IMG/VR virus record: IMGVR_UViG_3300046837_000247
Span: 1-53,651 of that record
Reading direction: 5' to 3' (one strand)
Source of the DNA: a virus
Length of the DNA stretch: 53,651 nucleotides
How positions within the stretch are numbered: position 1 is the stretch's first letter; each line of letters begins with the position of its first letter. This document shows positions 46,656 to 53,429 of this stretch, in pieces. The notes beneath the pieces were generated by a model. That model searched no databases. It was not told where the DNA came from and was given only the letters and a program-made list of their open reading frames with translations. A program made the translations under genes and the position numbers.

Positions 46656-46701
46656 CGTGCTATATTCGTCGGGTAGCCCAAACCCGACGAAAGGAAACAC
46701 G
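46656..46701 (+). promoter_or_regulatory. Start-associated promoter repeat, copy 2 (diverged)
   Basis: Extended -10 TGC TATATT (46658-46666), then GTAGCCCAAACCCGACGAAAGG and ATG 46702. Keeps the AGCCCAAACCC segment common to the family. The -35 is unclear. Confidence 0.55.
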
Positions 46702-46977
46702 ATGGTAACCAAGGCACCAACGAAGGAAGCGCTTCGCCGCGACCGCGTTCTACTGGCCTTGCGCAAGCAGCCCGACCAGACTTGGCAGCAGTTGGCGGGG
46801 CCACTGGCCGACATGAAAGAAGACAGGCGTGTCGTCTGGGTATGGGAGGCAGAGAGGGATGGCTGGATCCGTAAGTCGGGCGGCGTGAAAAACGGCAGGG
46901 GTCGGCCGTCTAACACCTACCGCCTGACGCCCAAGGGCAGCAAGCGCGCCAGCGCGCTGGCCAAACGCGCGGCGTAG
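46702..46977 (+). CDS. Winged-helix regulator
   Basis: 91 residues from ATG 46702 after GAAAGG. RDRVLLALRKQPDQTWQQLAGPLADMKEDRRVVWVWEAERDGWI forms a helix-turn-helix, followed by a basic wing GRGRPSNTYRLTPKG and a Lys/Arg tail. Probable DNA-binding transcription regulator at the start of the early module. Confidence 0.7.
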   Translation: MVTKAPTKEALRRDRVLLALRKQPDQTWQQLAGPLADMKEDRRVVWVWEAERDGWIRKSGGVKNGRGRPSNTYRLTPKGSKRASALAKRAA

Positions 46978-47040
46978 GCTATCCTGCGTGCAGCGGTCGC
47001 TCGGCGATCTGCTCACGCGGGTTTGGGTGACACGCGTGCT

Positions 47041-47069
47041 CGTGGCCTCGGCTAATCCCCGGGGCCACG
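47041..47069 (+). terminator. Hairpin between regulator and RecT gene
   Basis: CGTGGCC (47041-47047) and GGCCACG (47063-47069) pair, extended by CGG/CCG. No T-tract follows. It lies just before the promoter repeat at 47073, so it may end the upstream transcript or be an operator. Confidence 0.4.
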
Positions 47070-47072
47070 GGT

Positions 47073-47126
47073 CGTCTATAGGCGTGCTATGCTGCGGGAA
47101 CCCAAACCCCGACTAGGGAGGCACCC
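47073..47126 (+). promoter_or_regulatory. Start-associated promoter repeat, copy 3 (RecT operon)
   Basis: Identical to 710-746 over 37 bases. Extended -10 TGC TATGCT (47085-47093), GCGGGAACCCAAACCCC, then AGGGAGG before ATG 47127. Drives recombination genes. Confidence 0.7.
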
Positions 47127-47915
47127 ATGACAGACGAGCCTAGCCACCAGCTTGTGCGCGTGGCCGCAGCTACCGACATACCATCGGCGCAGGACATCAA
47201 CCTGCTGGGCACGGTGGCCGAGAACCTGGCCAAGTCGGGCATGTTCCCAGACGCCCGCACCGCCTCGCAGGCGTTCGCCAAGATCATGCTGGGCCGCAGC
47301 CTGGGCCTTGGCCCCATGCAGGCCATGACCGGCATCCACATCGTGGAGGGCAAACCGCAGCTGGCGGCCACCACGCTGGCTGGCTTTGTGCGCCAGCACC
47401 CGGACTACGACTACCAGGTGGCGCAGCACGACGACAAGACGTGCGAGATCTTCTTCTACGGTGCAGACAGCCGCGAGCTAGGCACCTCGAGCTTCACGCT
47501 GGATGAAGCTAAGCAGGCAGGCCTAGTAAAGCCGAAGTCAGCCTGGGAGAAATACCCCAAGAACATGCTCTTCGCCCGCGCCATGAGCAACGGCGTGCGC
47601 TGGTACTGCCCCGACCTCTTCGGTGGCGTGCCGGTCTACACCGAGGCCGACGAGTTCGAGGTGCGCCCGGCGCTAACGCAGGGCCGCGGCGACGGCGAGC
47701 CGGTGGGCATCGAGCTGCCAGCGGCTGTGGAGGCGATCATTGCGCGCGCAACCGAGTTGGGCCACCAGGGCCTAGCCGACCGTGCGGCAGCAGAGATGGC
47801 CATCGGCGGCATGCCCGTCAAGATGGTGGCCGTGTGGGTGGCTACCGCCGAGGCCGAGCTGGACGCGATCGAGCAGGCGGCCGTCGACGCCGAGGTTGAG
47901 GAGCCCGCCAAATGA
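47127..47915 (+). CDS. recT: RecT-family ssDNA annealing protein
   Basis: 262 residues from ATG 47127 after AGGGAGG. SQAFAKIMLGRSLGLGPMQAMTGIHIVEGKPQLAATTLAGFVRQHP, then SFTLDEAKQAGLVKP, AWEKYPKNMLFARAMSNGVRWYCPDLF, matches phage RecT-like recombinases. It binds ssDNA and anneals complementary strands. The C-terminus is acidic and Ala-rich. With the exonuclease at 48112 it forms a RecE/T-like pair. Confidence 0.85.
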   Translation: MTDEPSHQLVRVAAATDIPSAQDINLLGTVAENLAKSGMFPDARTASQAFAKIMLGRSLGLGPMQAMTGIHIVEGKPQLAATTLAGFVRQHPDYDYQVAQHDDKTCEIFFYGADSRELGTSSFTLDEAKQAGLVKPKSAWEKYPKNMLFARAMSNGVRWYCPDLFGGVPVYTEADEFEVRPALTQGRGDGEPVGIELPAAVEAIIARATELGHQGLADRAAAEMAIGGMPVKMVAVWVATAEAELDAIEQAAVDAEVEEPAK

Positions 47916-48115
47916 CTATGCGTGGTGCGCGACGCCACGCAGCGCAGGCGGCGTCTCATGTAGGACAAGCGCGCGACCATCGGCGGCAGCTGGCCCGGCT
48001 GTTGCGTGCTGCCCGCACACAGATCCCAGACGATGCTGCGTGGCGGCAGTGGCTAAAGGAGAACACGAGCCTGACACCGCAGCAGGCAGACGGCTATATC
48101 AGGAGGGGCAAATGA
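47912..48115 (+). CDS. Small basic protein between RecT and nuclease
   Basis: 67 residues from ATG 47912 (or 47918). Arg/His/Ala-rich N-terminus, then DAAWRQWLKENTSLTPQQADGYIRRG, a short HTH-like helix seen in phage DUF3102-type proteins. May modulate recombination. Confidence 0.5.
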   Translation: MTMRGARRHAAQAASHVGQARDHRRQLARLLRAARTQIPDDAAWRQWLKENTSLTPQQADGYIRRGK

Positions 48116-49185
48116 AGATACCCGACGCCTTTCGCCAGTCGCTGGTTGGCACCTTTGACGACTGCGCCCTGGCCACGCGCTTCGAGTTGGAAGGCCACCG
48201 CGAGTGGTCAAGCAAGGCGCAGGCGCGCGGCACGATCTTCCACAGTATTGCCGAGGAGATCTTGCGCACCCTGCACCGTCAGGGCGAGAACGCGATCAGC
48301 ACGCAGGAGGCCATAGAGGTCGCCTACGAGGTGATGGCCCAGCGCGACGTGCCGGCAGGCGATGTGGTGGTGCTGGACGCCGACGAGCGGGCCATGCTGA
48401 TCCGCACGGTGCTGATGTTCGCTGGCCTCACGTGGGACGACCTGCACATCGTGGGGCTGGAGAAGCGTCTGACGGTGCCGATCAAGTGCGAGGACGGCAA
48501 GACGCGCACGTTCACCGGCAAGCTGGACCTCCTGGCGGCAGACCCGCCGGGGGGAGCCATCGTTGTGGATTTCAAGACTGGCTGGGGGTCGCCCAAGGAC
48601 AGCCGCGGCCCCGAGGAGCCGGTCGGCAAGCAGTACCTCAGCGAGCGCGGGCACTTCCAGCTGGACGCCTACGGGCTGCTGGTGATGGGCACATACCCCA
48701 GCATCGACCACGTGACGTTGCGGGAGTTCCACGTGATGACGGACGCCGTGCGTGAAGCCACGCTGACCCGCGACGAGTTGGAGCACGTGACGCGCGAGCT
48801 GGGCGTACAGATGGAGCTGCTGGAACGGGCCATGACCGAAGGCGCCAAGTCGAAGCTGTGGAAGCCCACGCCCGGTAAGCATTGCCAATGGTGCTGTCGG
48901 CCCAGCGGCTGTCCTATTGCGGCGGCAGAACGCGGCGAGGGGGCCGTGGAGACGCCCGAGATGGCTGCAGAATGGGCTGAGGGTCTAGTGGCTGCTTCGG
49001 CCAGTCGAGACAACTATCGCAAGGCACTAAAGGCATACGTAGACGAGACTGGCGCCATTGTGCCTGCAGGGCGCAATCTGGCTGTCGGCTGGCGCGTGGA
49101 CGACAAGAACGGACGGCGTGCCTTCGGCATATATCCACGGGCTACGCTTGAAGACCAGCGGAAGATCGGAGCCGCAACCCCATGA
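48112..49185 (+). CDS. Cas4/RecB-like PD-(D/E)XK nuclease
   Basis: 357 residues from ATG 48112 after AGGAGGGG. GKLDLL with D139, VVDFKTG with D153 and K155 are the catalytic D...DxK. Cys18 (DDCA) and Cys258/261/262/267 (CQWCCRPSGC) form the Cas4/AddB-type four-Cys iron-sulphur site. A 5'-3' ssDNA exonuclease acting with RecT is the natural role. Confidence 0.85.
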   Translation: MKIPDAFRQSLVGTFDDCALATRFELEGHREWSSKAQARGTIFHSIAEEILRTLHRQGENAISTQEAIEVAYEVMAQRDVPAGDVVVLDADERAMLIRTVLMFAGLTWDDLHIVGLEKRLTVPIKCEDGKTRTFTGKLDLLAADPPGGAIVVDFKTGWGSPKDSRGPEEPVGKQYLSERGHFQLDAYGLLVMGTYPSIDHVTLREFHVMTDAVREATLTRDELEHVTRELGVQMELLERAMTEGAKSKLWKPTPGKHCQWCCRPSGCPIAAAERGEGAVETPEMAAEWAEGLVAASASRDNYRKALKAYVDETGAIVPAGRNLAVGWRVDDKNGRRAFGIYPRATLEDQRKIGAATP

Positions 49186-49670
49186 AAGCCATCGATATCG
49201 GCGAGACTTACGGGCGCCTCACGGTGCTGGCGTCTGCCGGCACAAGCCCCGAAGGTAGGGCACTTTACGACTGCCGATGTGAGTGCGGAACGCGACGCGT
49301 AGTCCTAGGTAGAAACTTGGGCAAGACGGTCTCGTGCGGATGCCTGCAGCGAGAGAAGGCTGCAGCACGGATGCGCGGTCTGGCTAGGCACGGGCATTGC
49401 AATCCGGCCAGCCCGACCTACACGACGTGGAACGGGATGCATATGCGGTGCCGCGATCCGCGCACCAACGGCTACCACAACTACGGCGGGCGCGGCATTC
49501 GCGTTTGCGACCGCTGGCGCGACTTCGCCAACTTCTTAGCGGACATGGGCGAGCGCCCAGCGGGCCTGACGCTAGATCGGATTGACCCAGACAGAGATTA
49601 CGAACCGGGCAACTGCCGCTGGGCAACACGCTCAGAACAGCGGCGCAATCAACGAAAGAAGGCAGCATGA
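49182..49670 (+). CDS. HNH/AP2-type DNA-binding protein
   Basis: 162 residues from ATG 49182 (ATGA overlap). GETYGRLTVLASAG, CRCECGTRRVVLGRNL, SCGCLQREKAAARM, then YGGRGIRVCDRW, LTLDRIDPDRDYEPGNCRWAT. This order is typical of a phage homing endonuclease-like family. The last block gives a histidine-free variant NCRWAT. It probably arrived as a mobile gene. Confidence 0.72.
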   Translation: MKAIDIGETYGRLTVLASAGTSPEGRALYDCRCECGTRRVVLGRNLGKTVSCGCLQREKAAARMRGLARHGHCNPASPTYTTWNGMHMRCRDPRTNGYHNYGGRGIRVCDRWRDFANFLADMGERPAGLTLDRIDPDRDYEPGNCRWATRSEQRRNQRKKAA

Positions 49671-49951
49671 CCGACGGAGCAACACAGCCACCCCTGCAGG
49701 CAGCACCCGACCCGGCGCCGGCACAGCGCAAGCGGAACCCGGTCTACGCCGTGTTCTTCAAAAGCGCGACCGGCGGCTGGACCTGCATGAGCACGAACCG
49801 CGCGGCGGGCAGCCGCAAGGAGGCCGTGTTGGCCGAGTGCAAGGCCAACAACGAACCGGACCTCGAGGGCGAGTTCATGGTGATCCCGGCCGACGCCATC
49901 AAGCACATCAAGCGCACCGTGAAAAAGCAGACCGTCGATGAGTTCAACTAA
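49667..49951 (+). CDS. Hypothetical protein
   Basis: 94 residues from ATG 49667 (ATGA overlap). Pro/Ala N-terminus, then AVFFKSATGGWTCMSTNRAAGSRKEAVLAECK and a beta-alpha C-terminal part. No family recognised; likely a small DNA-metabolism accessory. Confidence 0.6.
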   Translation: MTDGATQPPLQAAPDPAPAQRKRNPVYAVFFKSATGGWTCMSTNRAAGSRKEAVLAECKANNEPDLEGEFMVIPADAIKHIKRTVKKQTVDEFN

Positions 49952-50160
49952 GCCCACCACATTCGGCAATGGCCGGCCGGCGGCACAGCGCACACCGCGC
50001 AAGTCGCTGAAGGATCGGCTGGCCGAGGGACCAGGCGCTGGTGAACGAGACGCACGTGCGGCTGCGCAGGGAATTCCGGCGCCGCGACAAACGGCGCAAC
50101 CCCGACGGCTGGCGCCTGCCACCGGACAAGGAGTGCGGCGATCGTAGGGGCTACTCTTGA
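49938..50160 (+). pseudogene. Small gene with frame switch near 50027
   Basis: ATG 49938 encodes TTFGNGRPAAQ ... KSLKDRLAE with high third-position GC up to about 50024. After that this frame loses coding signal (ends 50147) while the +1 frame is clearly coding (NETHVRLRREFRRRDKRRNPDGWRLPPDKECGDRRGYS, ending 50160). Removing one G from GAGGGACC at 50024-50030 restores one continuous ORF. GTG 50041 is an alternate start. Either a base error, a recent mutation, or recoding. Confidence 0.55.
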
Positions 50161-50164
50161 GGGT
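50152..50164 (+). promoter_or_regulatory. Leaderless-type -10
   Basis: TACTCT (50152-50157), seven bases, ATG 50165, no Shine-Dalgarno. Fourth example of the genome's leaderless pattern. It overlaps the end of the previous gene. Confidence 0.45.
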
Positions 50165-50598
50165 ATGTCCGATGGCACCGGACGAGCGGCAAGAGAGGAA
50201 GGTCGGGCCGGCTGGGAGGTCGTTGTCCACCAGCGCGACGCGGCCCGGCGGGAACGCGATGAGGCGAGGCGCGAGTGCGTAGACCTGCGCGGCCAGCTGG
50301 ACGCCCTGCAGCTCCGTATGGCTACGCCTGGCATCACATCGTCTACCAGCAGACCGTCCGGCGGCACGGCGGCAACCTAGACGACCCGCGCAACCTGGTG
50401 CTGGTGCGCAACGACGCGCACGAGCACCACCACAAACGGTCGCGGGTCATCCTGCTGGCAGCCCTGCCCGACGCCGCCTACGAGTACGCTGCCGAGCTGC
50501 TGGGGCGGGGCAAGGCATACAACTACCTGCGCCGGCACTACGCGGTCGGGCCGCCACCCCAGCGTAGAGAGGACCCTCGGCTTGCAGCTTTGCTATAG
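50165..50598 (+). pseudogene. HNH-like gene with frame switch near 50320
   Basis: ATG 50165 reads a charged coiled-coil (RRERDEARRECVDLRGQLDALQLR) in frame until about 50322. The HNH-like part, in the -1 frame (YGYAWHHIVYQQTVRRHGGNLDDPRNLVLVRNDAHEHHHKR ... AYEYAAELLGRGKAYNYLRRHYA), runs to 50598. One added base at CTCCG/TAT joins them as LRYGYAWHH. Third-position GC confirms the switch; GTG 50275 is a weak alternate start. Confidence 0.55.
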
Positions 50599-50639
50599 CC
50601 GCGCTATAATGGGGTTCACCCAAACCCAAGGAGCGAACA
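50582..50639 (+). promoter_or_regulatory. Near-consensus promoter with start-associated leader
   Basis: TTGCAG (50582-50587), 17 bases, TATAAT (50605-50610), then TTCACCCAAACCCAAGGAG and ATG 50640. This is the only copy of the repeat family with a clear -35 and a consensus -10. Confidence 0.7.
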
Positions 50640-51067
50640 ATGGCAACGCCGTATCTAGACCCCAAGACGAAGCACCCGCATCCCGGCTGGGTTGATCCGG
50701 AAGCCGATCTCGTGGGCTTGAAAACTTGCAGGCGCACTTCGAATCGCTGACCGATTGGGCGATGTTGGATGGCTGCTGGCCGGCCAACGTTCACCCCGGC
50801 GACATAGACGGTTTCATAGAGCGTCGCGGCATCAGTCTGTTCTTGGAGCATAAGAAACCGGGCGCGAAACTAGGCCGCGGGCAGATGATCGCCTACGAGA
50901 GCCTCGCTCGGCAGGGCAACACGACGCTGGCGTGTTGGGGCGACCGCCTGAACGTGGAAGCCCTGCAGATCATTGGCCCCAGCGGCACGCGGCCTATCGT
51001 CGAGGCCTCGCTAGAGGAGATGCGGCGACTGTGTGCGGGATGGTGGCGGCAGGCCAGCCGCAGATAG
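50640..51067 (+). pseudogene. VRR-NUC-like gene with frame switch near 50720
   Basis: ATG 50640 encodes ATPYLDPKTKHPHPGWVDPEADLVGL, then continues as an unlikely CRRTSNR. The -1 frame (ORF from TTG 50726) gives LQAHFESLTDWAMLDGCWPANVHPGDIDGFIERRGISLFLEHKKPGAKLGRGQMIAY, ending 51067. Adding one base before AAAAC at ~50720 gives VGLENLQAHF. FLEHKKPGA is a restriction/VRR-nuclease-like core (E...K). Confidence 0.55.
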
Positions 51068-51072
51068 AACGA

Positions 51073-51166
51073 CTACGGCCCGACACACGAGGATCGCCGG
51101 GCCGTAGTATGCTGTGCCGCTGAGAGTTATGCGCGGGGCAAGCGTAGCAAATGTCGCGCCCCGCGC
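51073..51166 (+). promoter_or_regulatory. Hairpin, promoter and structured leader
   Basis: CTACGGCCCG (51073-51082) and CGGGCCGTAG (51098-51107) form a perfect 10-bp hairpin ending directly at TATGCT (51108-51113), a possible -10. Downstream GCGCGGGGC (51131-51139) pairs with GCCCCGCGC (51158-51166). The Shine-Dalgarno GAAGGAGGG follows before ATG 51197. The first hairpin may terminate the upstream gene; the second may regulate the leader. Confidence 0.5.
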
Positions 51167-51196
51167 GGTCTGCAGGTCACCGCGAAGGAGGGCACC

Positions 51197-51292
51197 ATGA
51201 CCGAGCTGCAAACCCCCCAGAGGCTAGGGCGCTGGGCTATGCCACGAGAACGCACGGCACCCACGCGGGAGGCTACTGCAGCATCCGGGTAG
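51197..51292 (+). CDS. Small leader peptide-like ORF
   Basis: 31 residues from ATG 51197 after GAAGGAGGG. Arg/Thr/Ala-rich (MPRERTAPTREATAASG). The following gene starts seven bases after its stop. Could be a coupled leader peptide. Confidence 0.4.
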   Translation: MTELQTPQRLGRWAMPRERTAPTREATAASG

Positions 51293-51298
51293 GCGGCT

Positions 51299-51841
51299 AT
51301 GGCCGCCCCGGCGCAGCACCTAGCGCCCATCCCAGACAGGCAGACGGGCGAGTTGCAGCCAGCGACGCCCGAGGGCCTGGCGCAGGAGAACCAAGCCCTG
51401 CGCGACGAACTGGCTGGCGCCATGCGCTCCCTAAGAGCCGAGTCGCGGCGCCTGGAGGAGCTAAAGCGAGACCACCAGGCAGAAGCAGAAGAACACAAGC
51501 TCTGGCCACAGGCCACCAACCTGTTCGCGCACTGGCAGAAAGCGTGCAGGCACCCCGGCGCCGACTGGAAATGGGAGCGGTTCGAGTTGGTGGTGCCGTA
51601 CCTGAAACGGCGCAAGTACGGATTGGAGCTGTGCCTGCGCGCCATCGCGGGCGCGGCCTTTGACCCGTTCGTCACCAAGGCGAAAAACGGCAACCCGATA
51701 CGTCACGACGGCTGGGATCTGATCTTCCGCAACTCCGAAAAGTTCGAGTCGTTCTGCAACCGTGCTCCGGTGCCGTGGGAGTGCCCGGACCTGGCGCCGT
51801 TCATGCGGCCTGGCCCGGTGCTGGTGGTGGTGGGCGGGTGA
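51299..51841 (+). CDS. Hypothetical, coiled-coil plus helical domain
   Basis: 180 residues from ATG 51299. N-terminal PDRQTGELQPATPEGLAQENQALRDELAGAMRSLRAESRRLEELKRDHQAEAE is a coiled coil. HKLWPQATNLFAHWQKACRHP and the rest form an actinophage domain of unknown role, located in the early block. Candidate replication-associated or DNA-binding protein, tentative. Confidence 0.6.
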   Translation: MAAPAQHLAPIPDRQTGELQPATPEGLAQENQALRDELAGAMRSLRAESRRLEELKRDHQAEAEEHKLWPQATNLFAHWQKACRHPGADWKWERFELVVPYLKRRKYGLELCLRAIAGAAFDPFVTKAKNGNPIRHDGWDLIFRNSEKFESFCNRAPVPWECPDLAPFMRPGPVLVVVGG

Positions 51842-52284
51842 GCAAGTTGCAGGTGGTGCCGATGACACTGAGGGAGGCGAACGCTTACGTCGAACGCAAC
51901 CATCGTCACAGCGTTCCCGTGCGCGGCATGAAGTTTGCAATCGGGGCGGCTCTAGGCGAGGCTGTGGTGGGCGTTGCTCTCGTCGGTCGTCCCGTGGCGC
52001 GCGTAGCAGACGACGGCTGGACGGCCGAGGTTCTGCGCGTCTGTACAAATGGCACGCCCAACGCACCTTCAATGCTGTATCGCGCCTGCTGGCGGGCCTG
52101 CCGCGCGATGGGCTATCGGAAGCTCATCACATACACGCTCAAGACAGAGCCGGGCACGAGCCTGCGCGCGGCGGGATGGACCGTTGTCGGGGAGGTTGCG
52201 AAGCGTAGTTGGCATACACCGTCGCGCCCGCGCGTAGATAGAGACGAGCGACAGGAGCGTTTCCGCTGGGAGATCGTGGCGTGA
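51838..52284 (+). CDS. XF1762-like protein (putative acetyltransferase fold)
   Basis: 148 residues from GTG 51838 (GTGA overlap). QVVPMTLREANAYVERNHRH, FAIGAALGEAVVGVALVGRPVARV, EVLRVCTNGTPNAPSMLYRACWRACRAMGYRKLITYTL, TSLRAAGW match the XF1762 family. The fold is GNAT-like; substrates are not known. Confidence 0.75.
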   Translation: MSKLQVVPMTLREANAYVERNHRHSVPVRGMKFAIGAALGEAVVGVALVGRPVARVADDGWTAEVLRVCTNGTPNAPSMLYRACWRACRAMGYRKLITYTLKTEPGTSLRAAGWTVVGEVAKRSWHTPSRPRVDRDERQERFRWEIVA

Positions 52285-52670
52285 GGTATTGGACATGTCG
52301 GCGGCAGGCCAAGGGCGTCGTGTGCGGCGCGCGCAACCCGGCGGTCAAGCAGCGATGCACCGGCTGCGGCAAGCCTCGGCCGAAGCGCCAGGCCCCGGCC
52401 CACAAGGCCGCGCTCGACCTGCCATACGAGACCTACGTCAAACTGAACGGCGGCGACCACTGCTACCTCTGCGAACGCCAGCCCAGCGCCGGCCGCCGGC
52501 TAGACCGTGACCACGACCACCGCACGGGCCAGCCGCGGGGTCTCTTGTGCCACCGCTGCAACCGGGCTCTGCCCAGCTGGACGACGCCGCAGTGGCATCG
52601 GCACGCGGCGGCCTACCTGGAAATAGGCGTGCTATGCTCTGTGCTACCCAAGCCCAAGGAGGCCGCGTGA
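52281..52670 (+). CDS. Recombination endonuclease VII-like resolvase
   Basis: 129 residues from GTG 52281 (GTGA overlap). CTGCGKPRPKR zinc motif, then HCYLCERQ ... LDRDHDHRTGQPRGLLCHRCNRAL, the endonuclease VII core with DHDH and two CxxC pairs. Cleaves Holliday and branched DNA before packaging. Its last residues IGVLC...PKPKEAA are encoded by the promoter repeat for the next gene. Confidence 0.86.
   Translation: MRYWTCRRQAKGVVCGARNPAVKQRCTGCGKPRPKRQAPAHKAALDLPYETYVKLNGGDHCYLCERQPSAGRRLDRDHDHRTGQPRGLLCHRCNRALPSWTTPQWHRHAAAYLEIGVLCSVLPKPKEAA
52624..52666 (+). promoter_or_regulatory. Start-associated promoter repeat, copy 5
   Basis: ATAGGCGTGCTATGCT (52623-52638) as in copies 710 and 47073, then CTGTGCTACCCAAGCCCAAGGAGG and GTG 52667. 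Embedded in the 3' end of the endonuclease VII gene. Confidence 0.62.
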
Positions 52671-52867
52671 AGGTCCCGCAGATAGTCGGCAAGCCCGAGG
52701 CTGCGGCCATCCTGGGCATCCACCCGAACAACATGAAGCAGGACGGCAAGTGGGGCTATGGCCTGCCGCCGTCGCTACAGGACCGCGGGCTGGCCGAATG
52801 CGCCACGACGCCCCTTTGGCTTCGCAGCGAGGTAGAGGCGGCTGCACGCAGCAGGAAGAAGCCGTGA
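52667..52867 (+). CDS. Excise/AlpA-like HTH protein
   Basis: 66 residues from GTG 52667 after AAGGAGG. IVGKPEAAAILGIHPNNMKQDGKWGYGLP ... PLWLRSEVEAAARSR is a compact MerR/AlpA-like helix-turn-helix. Probable regulator; no integrase is present to suggest excision. Confidence 0.62.
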   Translation: MKVPQIVGKPEAAAILGIHPNNMKQDGKWGYGLPPSLQDRGLAECATTPLWLRSEVEAAARSRKKP

Positions 52868-53013
52868 TGCGGATGCGGATGCGGGCGGGTTGGCTACAGG
52901 ACGGCCACTTCTGGCTTACGCGAGGCAGGTGGTTCTGGCGCTACACGTACTGCTACAACTGCGGGTTGCCGTACCGCGATGGCCTTTCTAAGTGCTCTAG
53001 GCGAGGCCGATGA
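52867..53013 (+). CDS. Small aromatic/Cys protein
   Basis: 48 residues from ATG 52867 (GTG 52864 in frame). Trp/Arg-rich with CYNCGLPYRDGLSKC, possibly a zinc site. Function unknown. Confidence 0.5.
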   Translation: MRMRMRAGWLQDGHFWLTRGRWFWRYTYCYNCGLPYRDGLSKCSRRGR

Positions 53014-53014
53014 C

Positions 53015-53290
53015 GTGGCTGAGGAACCTCTGTCGGGCTATGGTGACCGCCCTGTGGTTGGCGGCCCGCTCGATGGCCACAACGCCACTGCGACCGCTGA
53101 GTGCTTCGCCTACCTCGATGCCTCCGGTGACGCCTGGGACCTGGACGGCCCCGGCCGTGCCCTCTACCAGCGCCGAGGCACCCTCTGGGAGTTCGCCGGC
53201 CATGGCCAATACCTGTGCGTGGGATGCCGAGCGATGGTGGCTTCCCGAGCGGGCAGCACTTGTCCGCTGTGCGGAGCTGGACAGCCGTGA
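53015..53290 (+). CDS. Small zinc-ribbon protein
   Basis: 91 residues from GTG 53015, eight bases after GCGAGG. Acidic N-terminus (GGPLDGHNATATAECFAY) and a C-terminal CVGCRAMV ... CPLCGAG ribbon. An ATG 52979 lies upstream in frame but within the previous gene. Function unknown. Confidence 0.55.
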   Translation: MAEEPLSGYGDRPVVGGPLDGHNATATAECFAYLDASGDAWDLDGPGRALYQRRGTLWEFAGHGQYLCVGCRAMVASRAGSTCPLCGAGQP

Positions 53291-53306
53291 ACGGGCTGCG
53301 CAGTTC

Positions 53307-53429
53307 GTGGACGGCGTGAAGTTTGCGCTGATCGCCGAGTCCAACGAGGTCGACGACGACGAGGTCTACGCAGCCCTGACGATACTGCTGGCCGACGTGT
53401 TGGAAGCCCAGGACAGGCTGGCCGCCTAA
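53307..53429 (+). CDS. Tiny acidic protein
   Basis: 40 residues from GTG 53307. VKFALIAESNEVDDDEVYAALTILLADVLEAQDRLAA is acidic and helical. Its stop TAA (53427-53429) overlaps the ATG of the junction gene by one base. Confidence 0.4.
   Translation: MDGVKFALIAESNEVDDDEVYAALTILLADVLEAQDRLAA

Noticed and set aside
51138-51149. GCAAGCGTAGCA shared with the minus strand at about 17072-17083
   Set aside because: A single 12-base match in 53 kb is expected by chance many times over; no supporting context.
52667-52867. Excise-like HTH as evidence of a temperate phage
   Set aside because: No integrase, attachment site or repressor is recognisable; AlpA-like proteins also act as plain regulators.
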